Shown here: positions 29,948-40,409 of the stretch, in pieces
How positions within the stretch are numbered: position 1 is the stretch's first letter
Layout: each line of letters starts with the position of its first letter
Source: Vibrio marinisediminis
GTDB taxonomy: Bacteria; Pseudomonadota; Gammaproteobacteria; Enterobacterales; Vibrionaceae
Assembly: GCF_014050145.1 (NCBI RefSeq)
Contig: NZ_JACFYF010000003.1
Span: 248,001-312,000 of the forward strand
Length of the DNA: 64,000 bases
Direction: 5' to 3'
Position numbers and translations under genes: made by a program
The notes under the pieces: generated by a model
Database searches by the model: none
Told to the model about the DNA's origin: nothing
The model's input: the letters and a program-made list of their open reading frames with translations, nothing else

Positions 29948-31231
29948 ATGAGCCTGTTTATGAGCCTAGTCGGTATGGTAGTGCTTCTTGCTATTGCATT
30001 TGCATTCTCAAATAACCGTAAAGCTATCAACTTTAGAACTGTGGGTGGCGCATTCGCTATCCAATTTGCACTTGGTGCATTTGTTCTTTACGTGCCTTGG
30101 GGTCGTGACCTGTTAAACGGTTTCTCTCAAGGTGTATCTAACGTTATCAACTACGGTAACGATGGTATCTCTTTCCTATTCGGTGGTCTTGTTTCTGACA
30201 AGATGTTCGAAGTATTTGGCGGCGGCGGCTTTATCTTCGCATTCCGTGTACTTCCAACACTGATTTTCTTCTCTGCGCTAATTTCAGTTCTTTACTACAT
30301 CGGCGCCATGCAATGGGTTATTAGAATCCTTGGTGGTGGTCTACAAAAAGCACTGGGTACCTCTCGCGCCGAGTCTATGTCTGCAGCAGCTAACATTTTC
30401 GTTGGTCAAACTGAAGCGCCTCTAGTGGTTCGTCCGTTTGTTCCAAAGATGACACAGTCTGAGCTATTTGCAGTAATGTGTGGTGGTTTGGCATCAGTAG
30501 CTGGTGGTGTACTAGCGGGTTACGCATCTATGGGTGTACCTCTAGAGTACCTAGTTGCCGCATCATTCATGGCAGCACCGGGTGGTCTACTATTCGCTAA
30601 AATTCTTCACCCTGAAACTGACACGCCTCACGAAGATTTCGAAGAGGCAATGGACGGTGGTGACGACAAACCTGCAAACGTTATTGACGCAGCAGCAGGT
30701 GGTGCAGCATCTGGTCTACAACTAGCACTGAACGTAGGTGCAATGCTAATCGCATTCGTAGGTCTAATTGCTCTAGTGAACGGTATGCTAGGTGGTATTG
30801 GTGATTGGTTCGGTATGCCAGAACTAACACTACAGCTAATTCTTGGTTACCTATTCTCACCACTGGCATTCCTAATCGGTGTTCCATGGGATGAAGCTAT
30901 CGTGGCTGGTTCATTTATCGGTCAAAAACTGGTAATCAATGAATTCGTAGCGTACCTAAACTTCACGCCATACATTGGTGAGAATGCGCAAATCATTGAA
31001 GCGACTGGTCTAGTGATGTCTGAGAAGACAACTGCGATCATCTCATTTGCACTATGTGGTTTCGCAAACCTATCTTCAATTGCGATTCTACTAGGTGGTC
31101 TAGGTAGCTTGGCTCCAAACCGCCGTCATGATATCGCTCGCATGGGTATCAAAGCTGTTCTTGCTGGTACGTTGTCTAACCTTATGGCAGCGACAATTGC
31201 AGGCTTCTGTTTAAGCCTTGCGGCATTTTAA
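29948..31231 (+). CDS. nupC: concentrative nucleoside transporter (CNT family)
   Basis: The 427-residue membrane protein is a Na+-coupled nucleoside importer. From memory it is very close over its length to the V. cholerae CNT whose crystal structure is known, including [20 protein letters not shown] (nucleoside and Na+ site), [12 protein letters not shown], the VANEF-like [11 protein letters not shown] and [20 protein letters not shown]. Codon choice is strongly biased (CTA, GGT, CGT), suggesting high expression. It lies between TatD and deoC, so it supplies the substrates of the deo enzymes. Confidence 0.96.
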   Translation: MSLFMSLVGMVVLLAIAFAFSNNRKAINFRTVGGAFAIQFALGAFVLYVPWGRDLLNGFSQGVSNVINYGNDGISFLFGGLVSDKMFEVFGGGGFIFAFRVLPTLIFFSALISVLYYIGAMQWVIRILGGGLQKALGTSRAESMSAAANIFVGQTEAPLVVRPFVPKMTQSELFAVMCGGLASVAGGVLAGYASMGVPLEYLVAASFMAAPGGLLFAKILHPETDTPHEDFEEAMDGGDDKPANVIDAAAGGAASGLQLALNVGAMLIAFVGLIALVNGMLGGIGDWFGMPELTLQLILGYLFSPLAFLIGVPWDEAIVAGSFIGQKLVINEFVAYLNFTPYIGENAQIIEATGLVMSEKTTAIISFALCGFANLSSIAILLGGLGSLAPNRRHDIARMGIKAVLAGTLSNLMAATIAGFCLSLAAF

Positions 31232-31270
31232 ATAGATTCGGCTTTTAATTTATAGACGCCAATTGAATAT

Positions 31271-31309
31271 ATGCCCTGTAGCACTAGTTTGCTGCGGGGC
31301 ATTTTTTGT
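31271..31309 (+). terminator. rho-independent terminator after nupC
   Basis: A 13-bp stem with two G-T pairs spans 31271-31302 (ATGCCCTGTAGCA with TGCTGCGGGGCAT) around a 6-base loop, followed by a T run. Confidence 0.85.
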
Positions 31310-31761
31310 TTTTGCCAGCCCTTAACTGTTAGCGCATTGCGTACAGTAGATACTAAAGAGGCTGAGCAAGATGTTTTTTGAGATACAAACCGTTTGCGCT
31401 CTATTTGCAACTACAGTTTTGAGGGGTTTCTTTATAAGGTAATAACCATAGATAGACTTTGGATTAAATTGCGTGCAACTTCGCGATTAATTCTCACTAT
31501 TGGGTAAATGAATTACCTGACTCAGCATATTGAACATGCCTCGCGCTGTTTTCTATGCTATTAAAGACACCGCAATCATAGATTGTTGTGCCATAGGCCA
31601 AACTGGTACTGTGCGGTGACAAGGAAAGCAATTGGGGCAAATTCGCTGTTTGCCACCGAGTCTTCAAGGAACCAAGTCCGTTCATTAATAACTGTCTTCT
31701 TTGCCTATAATCAGAGAGCAAGAGAAGCAGTCACATTTTTGAATATTGATCGGAGATAGAA
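31310..31761 (+). other. deo operon upstream region
   Basis: These 452 bases contain no ORF that I trust. A TATAAT at 31706-31711 is the likely -10 of deoC (start near 31718, leader about 44 bases); there is no good -35. I looked for CRP boxes at the expected upstream positions and found only poor matches. GTGCAACTTCGCG near 31473 has a CytR-like GTTGCA on the reverse strand. The length suggests a multi-site regulatory region. Confidence 0.45.
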
Positions 31762-32541
31762 ATGAGCGATTTAAAAGCAGCAGCGTTACGTGCACTTCAA
31801 CTGATGGACCTAACGACGTTAAATGACGACGATACAGATGCGAAAGTAATTTCACTTTGTCATGATGCGAAAACAGCAGTAGGCAACACGGCTGCAATCT
31901 GTATTTACCCTCGCTTTATTCCTATTGCTAAGAAGACACTTCGCGAGCAAGGTACACCTGAAGTACGTATTGCAACGGTAACAAACTTCCCTCACGGTAA
32001 CGATGATATCGATATCGCAGTAGCGGAAACAAAAGCTGCTGTTGCATACGGTGCAGACGAAGTAGACGTAGTATTCCCATATCGTGCGCTTATCGCAGGC
32101 GATGAGAACGTTGGTCTTGAGCTAGTTAAGCAATGTAAAGCAGCGTGTAGCGAAGGCGTACTACTAAAAGTAATCATCGAAACTGGTGAACTTAAAGAAG
32201 AAGCGCTAATCAAGAAAGCATCGCAAATCTGTATTGAAGCGGGTGCAGACTTCATTAAAACTTCTACGGGTAAAGTGCCAGTAAACGCAACACCTGAATA
32301 CGCACGTATGATGCTTGAAGTTATTCGTGACATGGGCGTTGCAGAAACGGTTGGTTTCAAACCAGCTGGTGGTGTACGTACCGCTGAAGATGCAGCAGCT
32401 TACTTAGCAATGGCGGATGATATTCTTGGTGATAACTGGGTTGACGCTCGTCATTACCGTTTTGGTGCATCAAGCCTACTAACTAGCCTTCTGAATACAT
32501 TAGAAGTAACAGACGAGAAAGCTGACCCAACAGCATATTAA
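31762..32541 (+). CDS. deoC: deoxyribose-phosphate aldolase DeoC
   Basis: DeoC splits 2-deoxyribose 5-phosphate into acetaldehyde and glyceraldehyde 3-phosphate. The 259-residue TIM barrel has the Schiff-base lysine in DFIKTSTGK and the second lysine in [10 protein letters not shown], plus VVFPYRAL. Length equals the E. coli enzyme class. GGAGA precedes the ATG. First gene of the deoCABD series. Confidence 0.99.
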   Translation: MSDLKAAALRALQLMDLTTLNDDDTDAKVISLCHDAKTAVGNTAAICIYPRFIPIAKKTLREQGTPEVRIATVTNFPHGNDDIDIAVAETKAAVAYGADEVDVVFPYRALIAGDENVGLELVKQCKAACSEGVLLKVIIETGELKEEALIKKASQICIEAGADFIKTSTGKVPVNATPEYARMMLEVIRDMGVAETVGFKPAGGVRTAEDAAAYLAMADDILGDNWVDARHYRFGASSLLTSLLNTLEVTDEKADPTAY

Positions 32542-32542
32542 T

Positions 32543-32563
32543 ATCTTCACCATACGTGAAGAT
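32543..32563 (+). other. intercistronic hairpin 1 between deoC and deoA
   Basis: ATCTTCAC (32543-32550) and GTGAAGAT (32556-32563) are perfect complements with a 5-base loop, starting one base after the deoC stop codon. No T run. Confidence 0.55.
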
Positions 32564-32587
32564 GGCGTGAAAATTCTGTCTGTTTGA

Positions 32588-32612
32588 TGAAGTGGTGCTA
32601 GCCACCACTTCA
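32588..32612 (+). other. intercistronic hairpin 2 between deoC and deoA
   Basis: TGAAGTGGTG (32588-32597) and CACCACTTCA (32603-32612) form a perfect 10-bp stem with loop CTAGC. With hairpin 1 it fills the 123-base deoC-deoA gap, which suggests RNA processing or differential stability rather than full termination. Confidence 0.6.
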
Positions 32613-32664
32613 ATCTCTACCTCTTTACCCTACAACCTTACTCTTTAGAGTATGGGAGGATCTA

Positions 32665-33993
32665 ATGTATTTACCTCAAGAGATCATTCGTAAAAAGCGT
32701 GATGGCGAAGAGCTTACCGCTGACGAAATTAACTTTTTTATTCAAGGCGTTGCCAACAACACTGTCTCAGAAGGTCAGATCGCGGCGTTTGCGATGACTA
32801 TTTTCTTCAATGAAATGTCGATGCCAGAGCGTATTGCCTTAACGTGTGCAATGCGTGATTCAGGCATGGTGATTGATTGGAGCCATATGAATTTTGCTGG
32901 TCCAATCGTTGATAAGCATTCGACAGGCGGCGTGGGTGATGTGACATCACTAATGCTCGGTCCTATGGTTGCGGCGTGCGGTGGCTTTGTACCAATGATT
33001 TCTGGTCGAGGTCTTGGACATACTGGTGGTACGCTAGACAAACTGGAATCGATTCCAGGCTACAATATTACCCCAACCAATGAAGTGTTTGGTCAAGTGA
33101 CCAAAGATGCTGGTGTGGCGATTATCGGTCAAACGGGTGACTTAGCGCCAGCGGATAAACGTGTTTATGCAACGCGTGATATCACAGCTACAGTCGACAA
33201 CATCTCACTGATCACGGCTTCTATTTTATCTAAGAAATTGGCAGCAGGTCTTGAGTCATTAGTGATGGACGTAAAAGTAGGCTCTGGCGCATTTATGCCA
33301 ACTTATGAAGCGTCTGAAGAGCTAGCAAAATCGATAGTAGCTGTTGCCAATGGCGCAGGTACTAAGACCACGGCAATTCTAACTGACATGAACCAAGTAT
33401 TGGCTTCATCTGCAGGTAATGCCGTTGAAGTACGTGAAGCGGTTCGCTTCCTGACAGGTGAATACCGTAACCCTCGTTTACTTGAAGTGACGCTAGCATC
33501 TTGTGCTGAAATGCTGGTACTTGGCAAGTTAGCCAAAGACACTGACGAAGCAAACGCGAAGTTAATGGAAGTGCTTGATAATGGCAAAGCTGCTGAGTGT
33601 TTCGGCAAAATGGTTGCCGGTCTGGGTGGCCCTGCGGATTTCATTGCAAACTACGACAACTATTTAGAAACAGCACCAATCGTTAAACCGGTTTTTGCCG
33701 AGCAAAGTGGCTTGGTTTCAGCGATGGATACTCGTGCTATTGGCATGGCGGTGGTTTCTATGGGTGGCGGTCGCCGAGTAGCGACAGATGCAATTGACTA
33801 TGCAGTAGGTTTTGATGGCTTTATCCGCTTAGGCGAGGTAGCCGATGAGAACAAGCCACTAGCCGTTATCCACGCTCGTAGTGAAGAGCAATGGCAAGAA
33901 GCCGCAACAGCGCTGCGTAAAGCGATTATCATTGGTGGCGATTACACGCCAACACCAAATGTATACTGCCAAATTCGCGCCGAAGACGTTTAA
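32665..33993 (+). CDS. deoA: thymidine phosphorylase DeoA
   Basis: DeoA converts thymidine and phosphate to thymine and deoxyribose 1-phosphate. The 442-residue protein has the family signature [20 protein letters not shown] and the phosphate-site motif [15 protein letters not shown] lies just before the ATG. Length is typical. Confidence 0.99.
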   Translation: MYLPQEIIRKKRDGEELTADEINFFIQGVANNTVSEGQIAAFAMTIFFNEMSMPERIALTCAMRDSGMVIDWSHMNFAGPIVDKHSTGGVGDVTSLMLGPMVAACGGFVPMISGRGLGHTGGTLDKLESIPGYNITPTNEVFGQVTKDAGVAIIGQTGDLAPADKRVYATRDITATVDNISLITASILSKKLAAGLESLVMDVKVGSGAFMPTYEASEELAKSIVAVANGAGTKTTAILTDMNQVLASSAGNAVEVREAVRFLTGEYRNPRLLEVTLASCAEMLVLGKLAKDTDEANAKLMEVLDNGKAAECFGKMVAGLGGPADFIANYDNYLETAPIVKPVFAEQSGLVSAMDTRAIGMAVVSMGGGRRVATDAIDYAVGFDGFIRLGEVADENKPLAVIHARSEEQWQEAATALRKAIIIGGDYTPTPNVYCQIRAEDV

Positions 33994-34051
33994 TTTTAAT
34001 ACGACCTGCTTAACGTAATAATAACAGCCAAGTGGGTCTGAGGTATGAGTA

Positions 34052-35272
34052 ATGAAAAGAGCATTTATTTTAGTCCTAGACTCATTTGGTATTGGCGAAA
34101 CCGCTGATGCTGATAAATTTGGTGATGTAGGTTCGGACACACTCGGTCATATTGCAGATCAGTGTGACAAAGGCTTAGCGGATAACGATAAGCGCAGTGG
34201 TCCACTTACGCTACCAAACCTATCGAAACTGGGTTTGGCAATGGCACACAAAGAGTCAACAGGTCGCTTTGCTCCGGGTTTGGATGCTGACGCTGAAATC
34301 ATTGGTGCTTACGGTCACGCCGCTGAGCTATCTTCAGGTAAAGACACTCCGTCTGGTCACTGGGAAATCGCCGGTGTGCCAGTATTGTTTGATTGGGGTT
34401 ACTTTACCGATAAAACCAATAGTTTCCCTAAAGAGCTGACAGACCGCATTTTAGCGCGTGCTGGCTTAGAAGATTACCTAGGTAACTGTCACGCTTCGGG
34501 TACGCAAGTGTTGGATGATTTAGGCGAAGAGCATATGAGAACGGGTTTGCCGATTTTCTATACCTCTGCTGACTCAGTATTCCAAATTGCATGCCATGAA
34601 GAGACCTTTGGTCTCGATCGTTTGCTAGAACTTTGTCAAATCGCACGTGAAGAATTGGCTGACTACAACATTGGTCGAGTGATTGCGCGTCCATTTATTG
34701 GTCCGGGTAAAGGTCAGTTTGAACGTACAGGTAATCGCCGCGATCTTTCGGTTGAACCACCGGCAACGACTGTGTTGCAAAAGCTTGCTGAAGAGAAGCA
34801 AGGTGAAGTGGTCTCTATTGGTAAGATTGCCGATATTTATGCCAACTGTGGTATCACTAAGAAAGTGAAAGCAACGGGAATCCCTGCACTGTTTGAAGCA
34901 ACGTTAGAGCAAATTCAAGCCGCTGGTGATAACACCATCGTCTTCACTAACTTCGTTGATTTTGACTCAGCTTACGGACACCGTCGTGACGTCGCTGGCT
35001 ACGCTGCAGCTTTAGAATACTTCGATGGTCGCATCAACGAAGTACTAGAATTAATGCAAGAAGATGACATTTTGATCTTAACGGCAGACCATGGTTGTGA
35101 CCCAACATGGCCAGGTACGGATCATACTCGTGAACATATCCCTGTGTTGGTTTATGGGCAAAAGATCCCTGCTGGTTCATTAGGCTTGCGTGAATCGTTT
35201 GCTGATATTGGTCAGACGTTAGCAGGATATTTTGCTACATCTCCAATGGATTACGGTAAGAGCTTCTTGTAA
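34052..35272 (+). CDS. deoB: phosphopentomutase DeoB
   Basis: DeoB interconverts (deoxy)ribose 1- and 5-phosphate. The 406-residue alkaline-phosphatase-fold protein begins [20 protein letters not shown] (metal Asp and the nucleophile region) and has [11 protein letters not shown], with the phospho-acceptor Thr, and [20 protein letters not shown] (metal Asp/His cluster). It lies 58 bases after deoA. Confidence 0.99.
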   Translation: MKRAFILVLDSFGIGETADADKFGDVGSDTLGHIADQCDKGLADNDKRSGPLTLPNLSKLGLAMAHKESTGRFAPGLDADAEIIGAYGHAAELSSGKDTPSGHWEIAGVPVLFDWGYFTDKTNSFPKELTDRILARAGLEDYLGNCHASGTQVLDDLGEEHMRTGLPIFYTSADSVFQIACHEETFGLDRLLELCQIAREELADYNIGRVIARPFIGPGKGQFERTGNRRDLSVEPPATTVLQKLAEEKQGEVVSIGKIADIYANCGITKKVKATGIPALFEATLEQIQAAGDNTIVFTNFVDFDSAYGHRRDVAGYAAALEYFDGRINEVLELMQEDDILILTADHGCDPTWPGTDHTREHIPVLVYGQKIPAGSLGLRESFADIGQTLAGYFATSPMDYGKSFL

Positions 35273-35282
35273 ATTACTTAAT

Positions 35283-35306
35283 GGCGTTGCGGATAGCCGT
35301 AACGCC
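35283..35306 (+). other. intercistronic hairpin between deoB and deoD
   Basis: GGCGTTGCGG (35283-35292) pairs with CCGTAACGCC (35297-35306) with one G-T pair and loop ATAG. TTTC follows, so it may be a weak terminator, but deoD starts only 29 bases later. Confidence 0.6.
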
Positions 35307-35334
35307 TTTCTACTATTTTGAAAAGGAAAACACG

Positions 35335-36054
35335 ATGGCAACTCCACATATTAACGCTGAAATGGGCGCTTTTGCAGATGTCGTACTAATGCCGGGTGAC
35401 CCGCTACGTGCTAAATACATTGCTGAAACCTTCCTAGAAGACGTAGTTCAAGTATGTGATGTTCGTAATATGTTTGGTTACACAGGCACTTACAAAGGTC
35501 GTAAAATCTCTGTAATGGGTCACGGCATGGGTATTCCTTCATGCTCTATCTACGTAACTGAGCTAATCAAAGACTTCGGCGTGAAGAAAGTGATTCGCGT
35601 GGGTAGCTGTGGTGCTGTGAACGAAGACATCAAAGTACGCGACGTAGTGATCGGCATGGGTGCTTGTACTGACTCTAAAGTAAACCGCATCCGCTTCAAA
35701 GGCCATGACTTTGCTGCAATCGCTGACTACAAAATGGTACGTGCCGCTGAAGAAGCAGCAAAAGCACGTGGCGTTGACGTAAAAGTGGGCAACCTATTTT
35801 CTGCTGAATTGTTCTACACGCCAGATCCAGAAATGTTCGACGTAATGGACAAATACGGTATCGTTGGTGTTGAAATGGAAGCGGCTGGTATCTACGGTGT
35901 TGCTGCTGAGTATGGTGCAAAAGCACTGACTATCTGTACTGTTTCTGACCACATCAAAACCGGTGAGCAAACGACTTCAGAAGAGCGTCAAAACACGTTT
36001 AACGACATGATGCTAATCGCATTAGACTCAGTTCTATTAGGTGATGAAGAGTAA
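35335..36054 (+). CDS. deoD: purine-nucleoside phosphorylase DeoD
   Basis: DeoD is the hexameric purine nucleoside phosphorylase. From ATG 35335 ([20 protein letters not shown]) it is 239 residues, the length of E. coli DeoD, with RVGSCGAV and [25 protein letters not shown] precedes this ATG; the frame stays open to 35281, but that stretch holds the deoB-deoD hairpin and is not family-like. Last gene of the deo series. Confidence 0.99.
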   Translation: MATPHINAEMGAFADVVLMPGDPLRAKYIAETFLEDVVQVCDVRNMFGYTGTYKGRKISVMGHGMGIPSCSIYVTELIKDFGVKKVIRVGSCGAVNEDIKVRDVVIGMGACTDSKVNRIRFKGHDFAAIADYKMVRAAEEAAKARGVDVKVGNLFSAELFYTPDPEMFDVMDKYGIVGVEMEAAGIYGVAAEYGAKALTICTVSDHIKTGEQTTSEERQNTFNDMMLIALDSVLLGDEE

Positions 36055-36071
36055 TCTCTTCTCCTTAAATG

Positions 36072-36104
36072 AAAAAACCTCAGTTTTAAACTGAGGTTTT
36101 TTTT
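36072..36104. terminator. bidirectional terminator after deoD
   Basis: AAAAAACCTCAG (36072-36083) and CTGAGGTTTTTT (36091-36102) form a 12-bp stem with a 7-base loop between the convergent deoD and ytjB-like genes. Confidence 0.9.
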
Positions 36105-36106
36105 GC

Positions 36107-36709
36107 TTATACGTTTTTCAGTAGTAGGTTTTCACCTTTCTTCTGCGGCTTGCGGCGGATAATAAACGCCAGTAAGAAACCGGCGATAAAACTCACCCCA
36201 ACCATTGAATACATATAGCGATCGCTTTTACGGTAGTAATGGTCAGAAAATGCCGTCAGTTTTCCTGTTTCAAAGGTAACGCGAATAAAACCGACAATCG
36301 TATTGTCATGCACAATCGGTTCAACCAATTGCTGACGTCCAATACGCGCGGTCTCTAATGGCGTATCTAAGCCCAAGATCTCTCGAACCGATTTTGCTTT
36401 GTCGCTTGACGCTAATCGAATCCCTTCTGCATCATAAATGGTGGCATCGAATACCAGATTATCCTTCGCCAGTTGGTTGGTTAGATTGAGCAAGCGTTCT
36501 TGATCCGCTTCTGCAATCATTGAACCTGCAGAAAGTGATGTTTGTGAGATCAGTACTTTGGTTAACGTTTCAAGCTGGTTGGCTTGGATTTGCTCATTAC
36601 CCTTGGTAATTTTGACACTGTTAACCGCTATCATGGCACCGCCAGCAAGCAAAGAAAGGATTGCCAGCACACGCATCGCCATTCGAAATGAAAACAAAGA
36701 AGAGTCCAT
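36107..36709 (-). CDS. ytjB: YtjB/Smp family membrane protein
   Basis: The 200-residue protein has an N-terminal membrane segment (about 10-29), a periplasmic domain of about 130 residues, and a second segment (about 167-186) followed by a basic tail. This layout, and its position divergent from serB, matches E. coli YtjB (Smp). The periplasmic part (DATIYDAEGIRLASSD, PIVHDNTIVGFIRVTFE) looks like a small sensor-type fold. No precise function is known to me. Confidence 0.85.
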   Translation of the reverse strand: MDSSLFSFRMAMRVLAILSLLAGGAMIAVNSVKITKGNEQIQANQLETLTKVLISQTSLSAGSMIAEADQERLLNLTNQLAKDNLVFDATIYDAEGIRLASSDKAKSVREILGLDTPLETARIGRQQLVEPIVHDNTIVGFIRVTFETGKLTAFSDHYYRKSDRYMYSMVGVSFIAGFLLAFIIRRKPQKKGENLLLKNV

Positions 36710-36861
36710 AATTACCTTCTAATACCTAACGACTACACCCTTTTATGGTAGTGATAAATGGGTATAAATCTAAATTTATCGCGTACAGTGCGCATATTGA
36801 GACTTGCGCTACCAAATTGCAATAGGGTAACTTGGAAGCAACTTTAATAGGAATATTTTAC

Positions 36862-37842
36862 ATGGATATGTTGAAAAAATTAGCGATAAGACGTCATACG
36901 ACGCTACTTAACCGTCTGCCTGAGACGCAAACTTCCACCAATTTTGATCGAACTAAAGCAGGATGGATCGTCTTTGGTCATTACCTAAGCGCTAAGCAAT
37001 TTGAAGATATCGATTTCTTTACTGGTGAGTTCAATACCATCGTTGATGTGTGGAAAGTGGGTTCATACGAAGTTGCGTTAATGGCGGGAGAACTTAGCGA
37101 ACAACTAGAAGAGATCTTACAAGCGCTTGAACTCGATTATGCGCCTTTGCGTGAGTTCCCAGATTTAACCAAGCCGGGTTTGATCGTGATGGATATGGAC
37201 TCCACGGCGATTCAAATTGAGTGTATTGATGAGATTGCCAAACTGGCAGGTGTAGGAGAAGAAGTCTCTGCGGTCACTGAGCGTGCGATGCAAGGCGAGT
37301 TAGATTTTGAGCAGAGTTTACGCCAGCGAGTCGGTAAATTGGCGGGGGCTGATGAAGCGATTTTAGAACAAGTTCGCCAATCTCTACCATTAATGCCTGA
37401 CTTACCAGAACTGGTGGCAACACTGCATCAATTTGGCTGGAAAACAGCAATTGCTTCCGGCGGATTCACTTATTTCTCTGATCACTTAAAACAGATGCTT
37501 GATCTTGACCATGCTCAATCGAACCAATTGGAGATTGTTGATGGCAAGCTAACAGGCAAAGTCATTGGTGATGTGGTTGGCGCGCAAACTAAAGCGGATA
37601 TTCTGTTGCAATTGGCCGAACATTACCAGATTGAGCCACACAATACGGTCGCGGTTGGTGATGGAGCGAATGACTTAGTCATGATGGGCGCTGCGGGTTT
37701 AGGTATCGCTTATCATGCGAAACCAAAAGTAGAAAAGCTGGCGCAAACTTCGGTGCGTTATATTGGTTTGGGTGGGGTGTTATGTATTCTTTCTGCGCAA
37801 CTGATTAAGCAGCAAAAGATCAGTTTTAAACCATTGCCATAA
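36862..37842 (+). CDS. serB: phosphoserine phosphatase SerB
   Basis: SerB performs the last step of serine synthesis. The HAD motifs are all present: DMDSTAIQIECIDE (nucleophile Asp), ASGGFTYF, the Lys region, and GDGANDLVMMGAAGLGIAYHAK. An N-terminal ACT-like region of about 100 residues precedes them. I chose ATG 36862 (MDMLKKLAIRRHTTLLNRLP, 326 residues), which resembles other Vibrio SerB starts and follows AGGA; the frame begins at 36832 without a ribosome site. Confidence 0.97.
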   Translation: MDMLKKLAIRRHTTLLNRLPETQTSTNFDRTKAGWIVFGHYLSAKQFEDIDFFTGEFNTIVDVWKVGSYEVALMAGELSEQLEEILQALELDYAPLREFPDLTKPGLIVMDMDSTAIQIECIDEIAKLAGVGEEVSAVTERAMQGELDFEQSLRQRVGKLAGADEAILEQVRQSLPLMPDLPELVATLHQFGWKTAIASGGFTYFSDHLKQMLDLDHAQSNQLEIVDGKLTGKVIGDVVGAQTKADILLQLAEHYQIEPHNTVAVGDGANDLVMMGAAGLGIAYHAKPKVEKLAQTSVRYIGLGGVLCILSAQLIKQQKISFKPLP

Positions 37843-37866
37843 TTGGGCTTAGTCAGTTGAAAGATA

Positions 37867-37894
37867 AAAAAAACGAGCCTAGCTCGTTTTTTTG
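37867..37894. terminator. bidirectional terminator after serB
   Basis: AAAAAAACGAGC (37867-37878) and GCTCGTTTTTTT (37882-37893) form a 12-bp stem with loop CTA between serB and the convergent PilZ gene. Confidence 0.9.
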
Positions 37895-37931
37895 TGCCTG
37901 TGTTTTACTGTCTAATTTTATTATCAAAGTT

Positions 37932-40274
37932 TTACTGGGTCAGTTCCAAACGGATCAGCACCTCTTCGGTAACATCAATTAATTCACTGTATCCAACTAC
38001 AGTGCAGATCTCTTTCTCTAAGCTGCGAGCTTGATGCATGCTAATGCTGCTTAACTCTTCAAGATCTTTGCGTAACAAAGCGGTGATAGGGTCAAAAACG
38101 GGTGTGGAGCAGATACGCAATGAATGGAACTCGCCCATATTTTGGCTCTTTTTAATGAAGTCGATCCGCTCTTTAGTCGATTCGAACTCTGAACACAATT
38201 TGACTTCTAACGTTTGTAACCGTGTCCCGAACTTAATTGCGGAGATATACAACTCTTGCGCTTGAGGCTGAGCACCTTCAATGCGTTTCATCGGTGCCGC
38301 GAGCAGGGTGGTAGTCCGACCTTTATAGATGGTTTCAAGTGAAAACCGATTGTTTTGCCCCATCTTGGCAAACAAGGTGAGATAAGGTGGCAATGGGTAG
38401 TTAACCCCAATCACTTTAGGTTTGAGGTTTGCTCCCTTCTTCTCAATAAACAGCGGCGTGCTGATCATCTTGTCGAGTAAGATATTGTGGAGGTTTTCCA
38501 ACATATCGTGACTTGGCAGTGTCTCTTGCTTGGCGATCAACTTGTTTTGGTTGTGTTCAATTAAACTACCAAAGAAGGTCATGGTTTTGAGTGTTTGAAC
38601 ATTGTTATCAATGACCAATTGGACCCGTTTGCCTCCTGGGCTAATACGGATCACTTTGTAAGGGACGCAGTTTAGCGGCAGAGACTTATCATACAATTGC
38701 AATTCGTTGAAATTGATGGTGCATAAATCTCCAGCTTTAAGATCAATGGCAGAACTTAATGCCACATAAAGACCATGCTTAGAAATATCTAATGTCGTCC
38801 CAGATGCTTGCTGATCACCGGCGGTAAGAAAAAGCGGTGAACGAAATTGATAGCGAGGCTCTTTGCGGCGATTTTGCGCATCAAAATACAAACTGACAGG
38901 CACGTGAGTACAGTTGCGCTTGTGGCGGAATTGGTTTAGTTCAGAGCTATTGAGTCTTGGTTTTTCACTGAGCAAGTAATCTTTACCCGAACATACATCA
39001 GAGATCTCTTGCAACATAGCAAAGTGCGTTAAATCTTTGGTGAGTTCTTGAGACTCTGCTGAATCGACACTAAAAAGATCGCGCTCTTCAGCGGATAACT
39101 CAAACACGGAAACGCGAAATACTTTCCAGCTCTCTTTGCGCGCTCCAATATGCCAGAACAATTGGCGTAACTCGCGATTAGCTTCAGGGATCATCATCGA
39201 GAAGAAGAGATCTTTACCATTATGCTGATGCTTGAAGGAATAAAGGACGCTGTTGCTTCCGCGAATACCCGGCTGGGTGAGCTGTGCCATTCGTTCAGGG
39301 CTAAACAAATTGGCTAAGGTAAGTTGATTACGTTCATCATTCCAATATTGCCAAATGTTTTGATTATTCTCTGTCATCAAGACGAGCTTGAGTTCATTGC
39401 CGCTAAAGAATATAGGTAAGTTACAGGTATGTTTTAGATGGTTATGTTCGTAACCACGAGAGCGGGCACGTATGACCTTATCTTGGTTGTCATGGCGTGC
39501 TCTTTGCGCATCATTTTGCAAGCAGTGCGTCATGATATCGTCGATTAATACCGCATCATCAATTTTGATGACACGAAGAAAATTGATCGCATCATTCTCA
39601 ATCGATTCATCAATACCAACAATACGGTAGCAAATTGAATTGGATATGCCCGGTATGTTGCTTGAGCGCGCCAGCTCTGAAAACTGCACAGTAATGATTT
39701 CACCAAGCTTGTAATCAAATGCCGATGGCACCTTGAACTTACCGCCCGATGGAGAAACATCAACCGTTACACCATGCACATGCTGATCATTGGCAAGAAG
39801 GATCGCGATTTGAGTGGAGAGCTTGAGGCGGTTTTCTTTACGCTTTAAGTCATACCCCATCACGATGGGTTCAGCAAAAAAATTGATCGAGGTATTGGTG
39901 AGGTCTGCGCCTTGTGGCTTACCTTTTTGGTTCATGACTTTAAAGCTATTACGAGTATTACTTAATGCGTCAAATACGCCCTCTGTATAGCCATTAAACT
40001 TGCGTACATTTTTATGGTAGGTATTGAATGCAACATCATCGAACCAGTGGAGAATGCCATCTAGTTCGTACTCTCGACACTCTCCTTTCACGCGACCTCG
40101 CAAATCGATAGAGCGATAGCAAGGTGACATCAAACGCTTCAACTCCATCTTAACTAAAATCTTTAGTGATGGAGGTTCGCCATCGGTAAGCTTAGATAGC
40201 AGGAGCTCGAAATCGCCCGTGTTATAAACGGGAATGAGTCTTTCAGCGATGGAGAGAATTTCAGTTTGCTGCAT
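37932..40274 (-). CDS. plzC: large PilZ-domain protein, PlzC-like
   Basis: The 780-residue cytoplasmic protein has two copies of the c-di-GMP-binding PilZ motif pair. The first is RKENR (145-149) with DVSPSGG (172-178); the second is RKEPR (470-474) with DISKHG (496-501). No membrane segment or signal peptide is seen. Location between serB and radA is that of V. cholerae VC2344, named PlzC. The long linker and C-terminal parts match nothing I can name. It is likely a c-di-GMP effector, output unknown. Confidence 0.85.
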   Translation of the reverse strand: MQQTEILSIAERLIPVYNTGDFELLLSKLTDGEPPSLKILVKMELKRLMSPCYRSIDLRGRVKGECREYELDGILHWFDDVAFNTYHKNVRKFNGYTEGVFDALSNTRNSFKVMNQKGKPQGADLTNTSINFFAEPIVMGYDLKRKENRLKLSTQIAILLANDQHVHGVTVDVSPSGGKFKVPSAFDYKLGEIITVQFSELARSSNIPGISNSICYRIVGIDESIENDAINFLRVIKIDDAVLIDDIMTHCLQNDAQRARHDNQDKVIRARSRGYEHNHLKHTCNLPIFFSGNELKLVLMTENNQNIWQYWNDERNQLTLANLFSPERMAQLTQPGIRGSNSVLYSFKHQHNGKDLFFSMMIPEANRELRQLFWHIGARKESWKVFRVSVFELSAEERDLFSVDSAESQELTKDLTHFAMLQEISDVCSGKDYLLSEKPRLNSSELNQFRHKRNCTHVPVSLYFDAQNRRKEPRYQFRSPLFLTAGDQQASGTTLDISKHGLYVALSSAIDLKAGDLCTINFNELQLYDKSLPLNCVPYKVIRISPGGKRVQLVIDNNVQTLKTMTFFGSLIEHNQNKLIAKQETLPSHDMLENLHNILLDKMISTPLFIEKKGANLKPKVIGVNYPLPPYLTLFAKMGQNNRFSLETIYKGRTTTLLAAPMKRIEGAQPQAQELYISAIKFGTRLQTLEVKLCSEFESTKERIDFIKKSQNMGEFHSLRICSTPVFDPITALLRKDLEELSSISMHQARSLEKEICTVVGYSELIDVTEEVLIRLELTQ

Positions 40275-40409
40275 GCTTTTTTGGCGTGTCCTACCTAGTC
40301 ATAATCATATCGGCCTTGATTAATAGATCTTTAGTGATATGTTACGGCGAATCAAGCCCATAACTCGGCTTATTAAGCTGCCACCATCACAAAATTCAAT
40401 TGAGGTTAC

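Noticed and set aside
31560-31660. CRP boxes near TGTGCC and TGTGCGGTGACA before deoC
   Set aside because: Right half-sites do not match TCACA, so they are too weak to report as sites.
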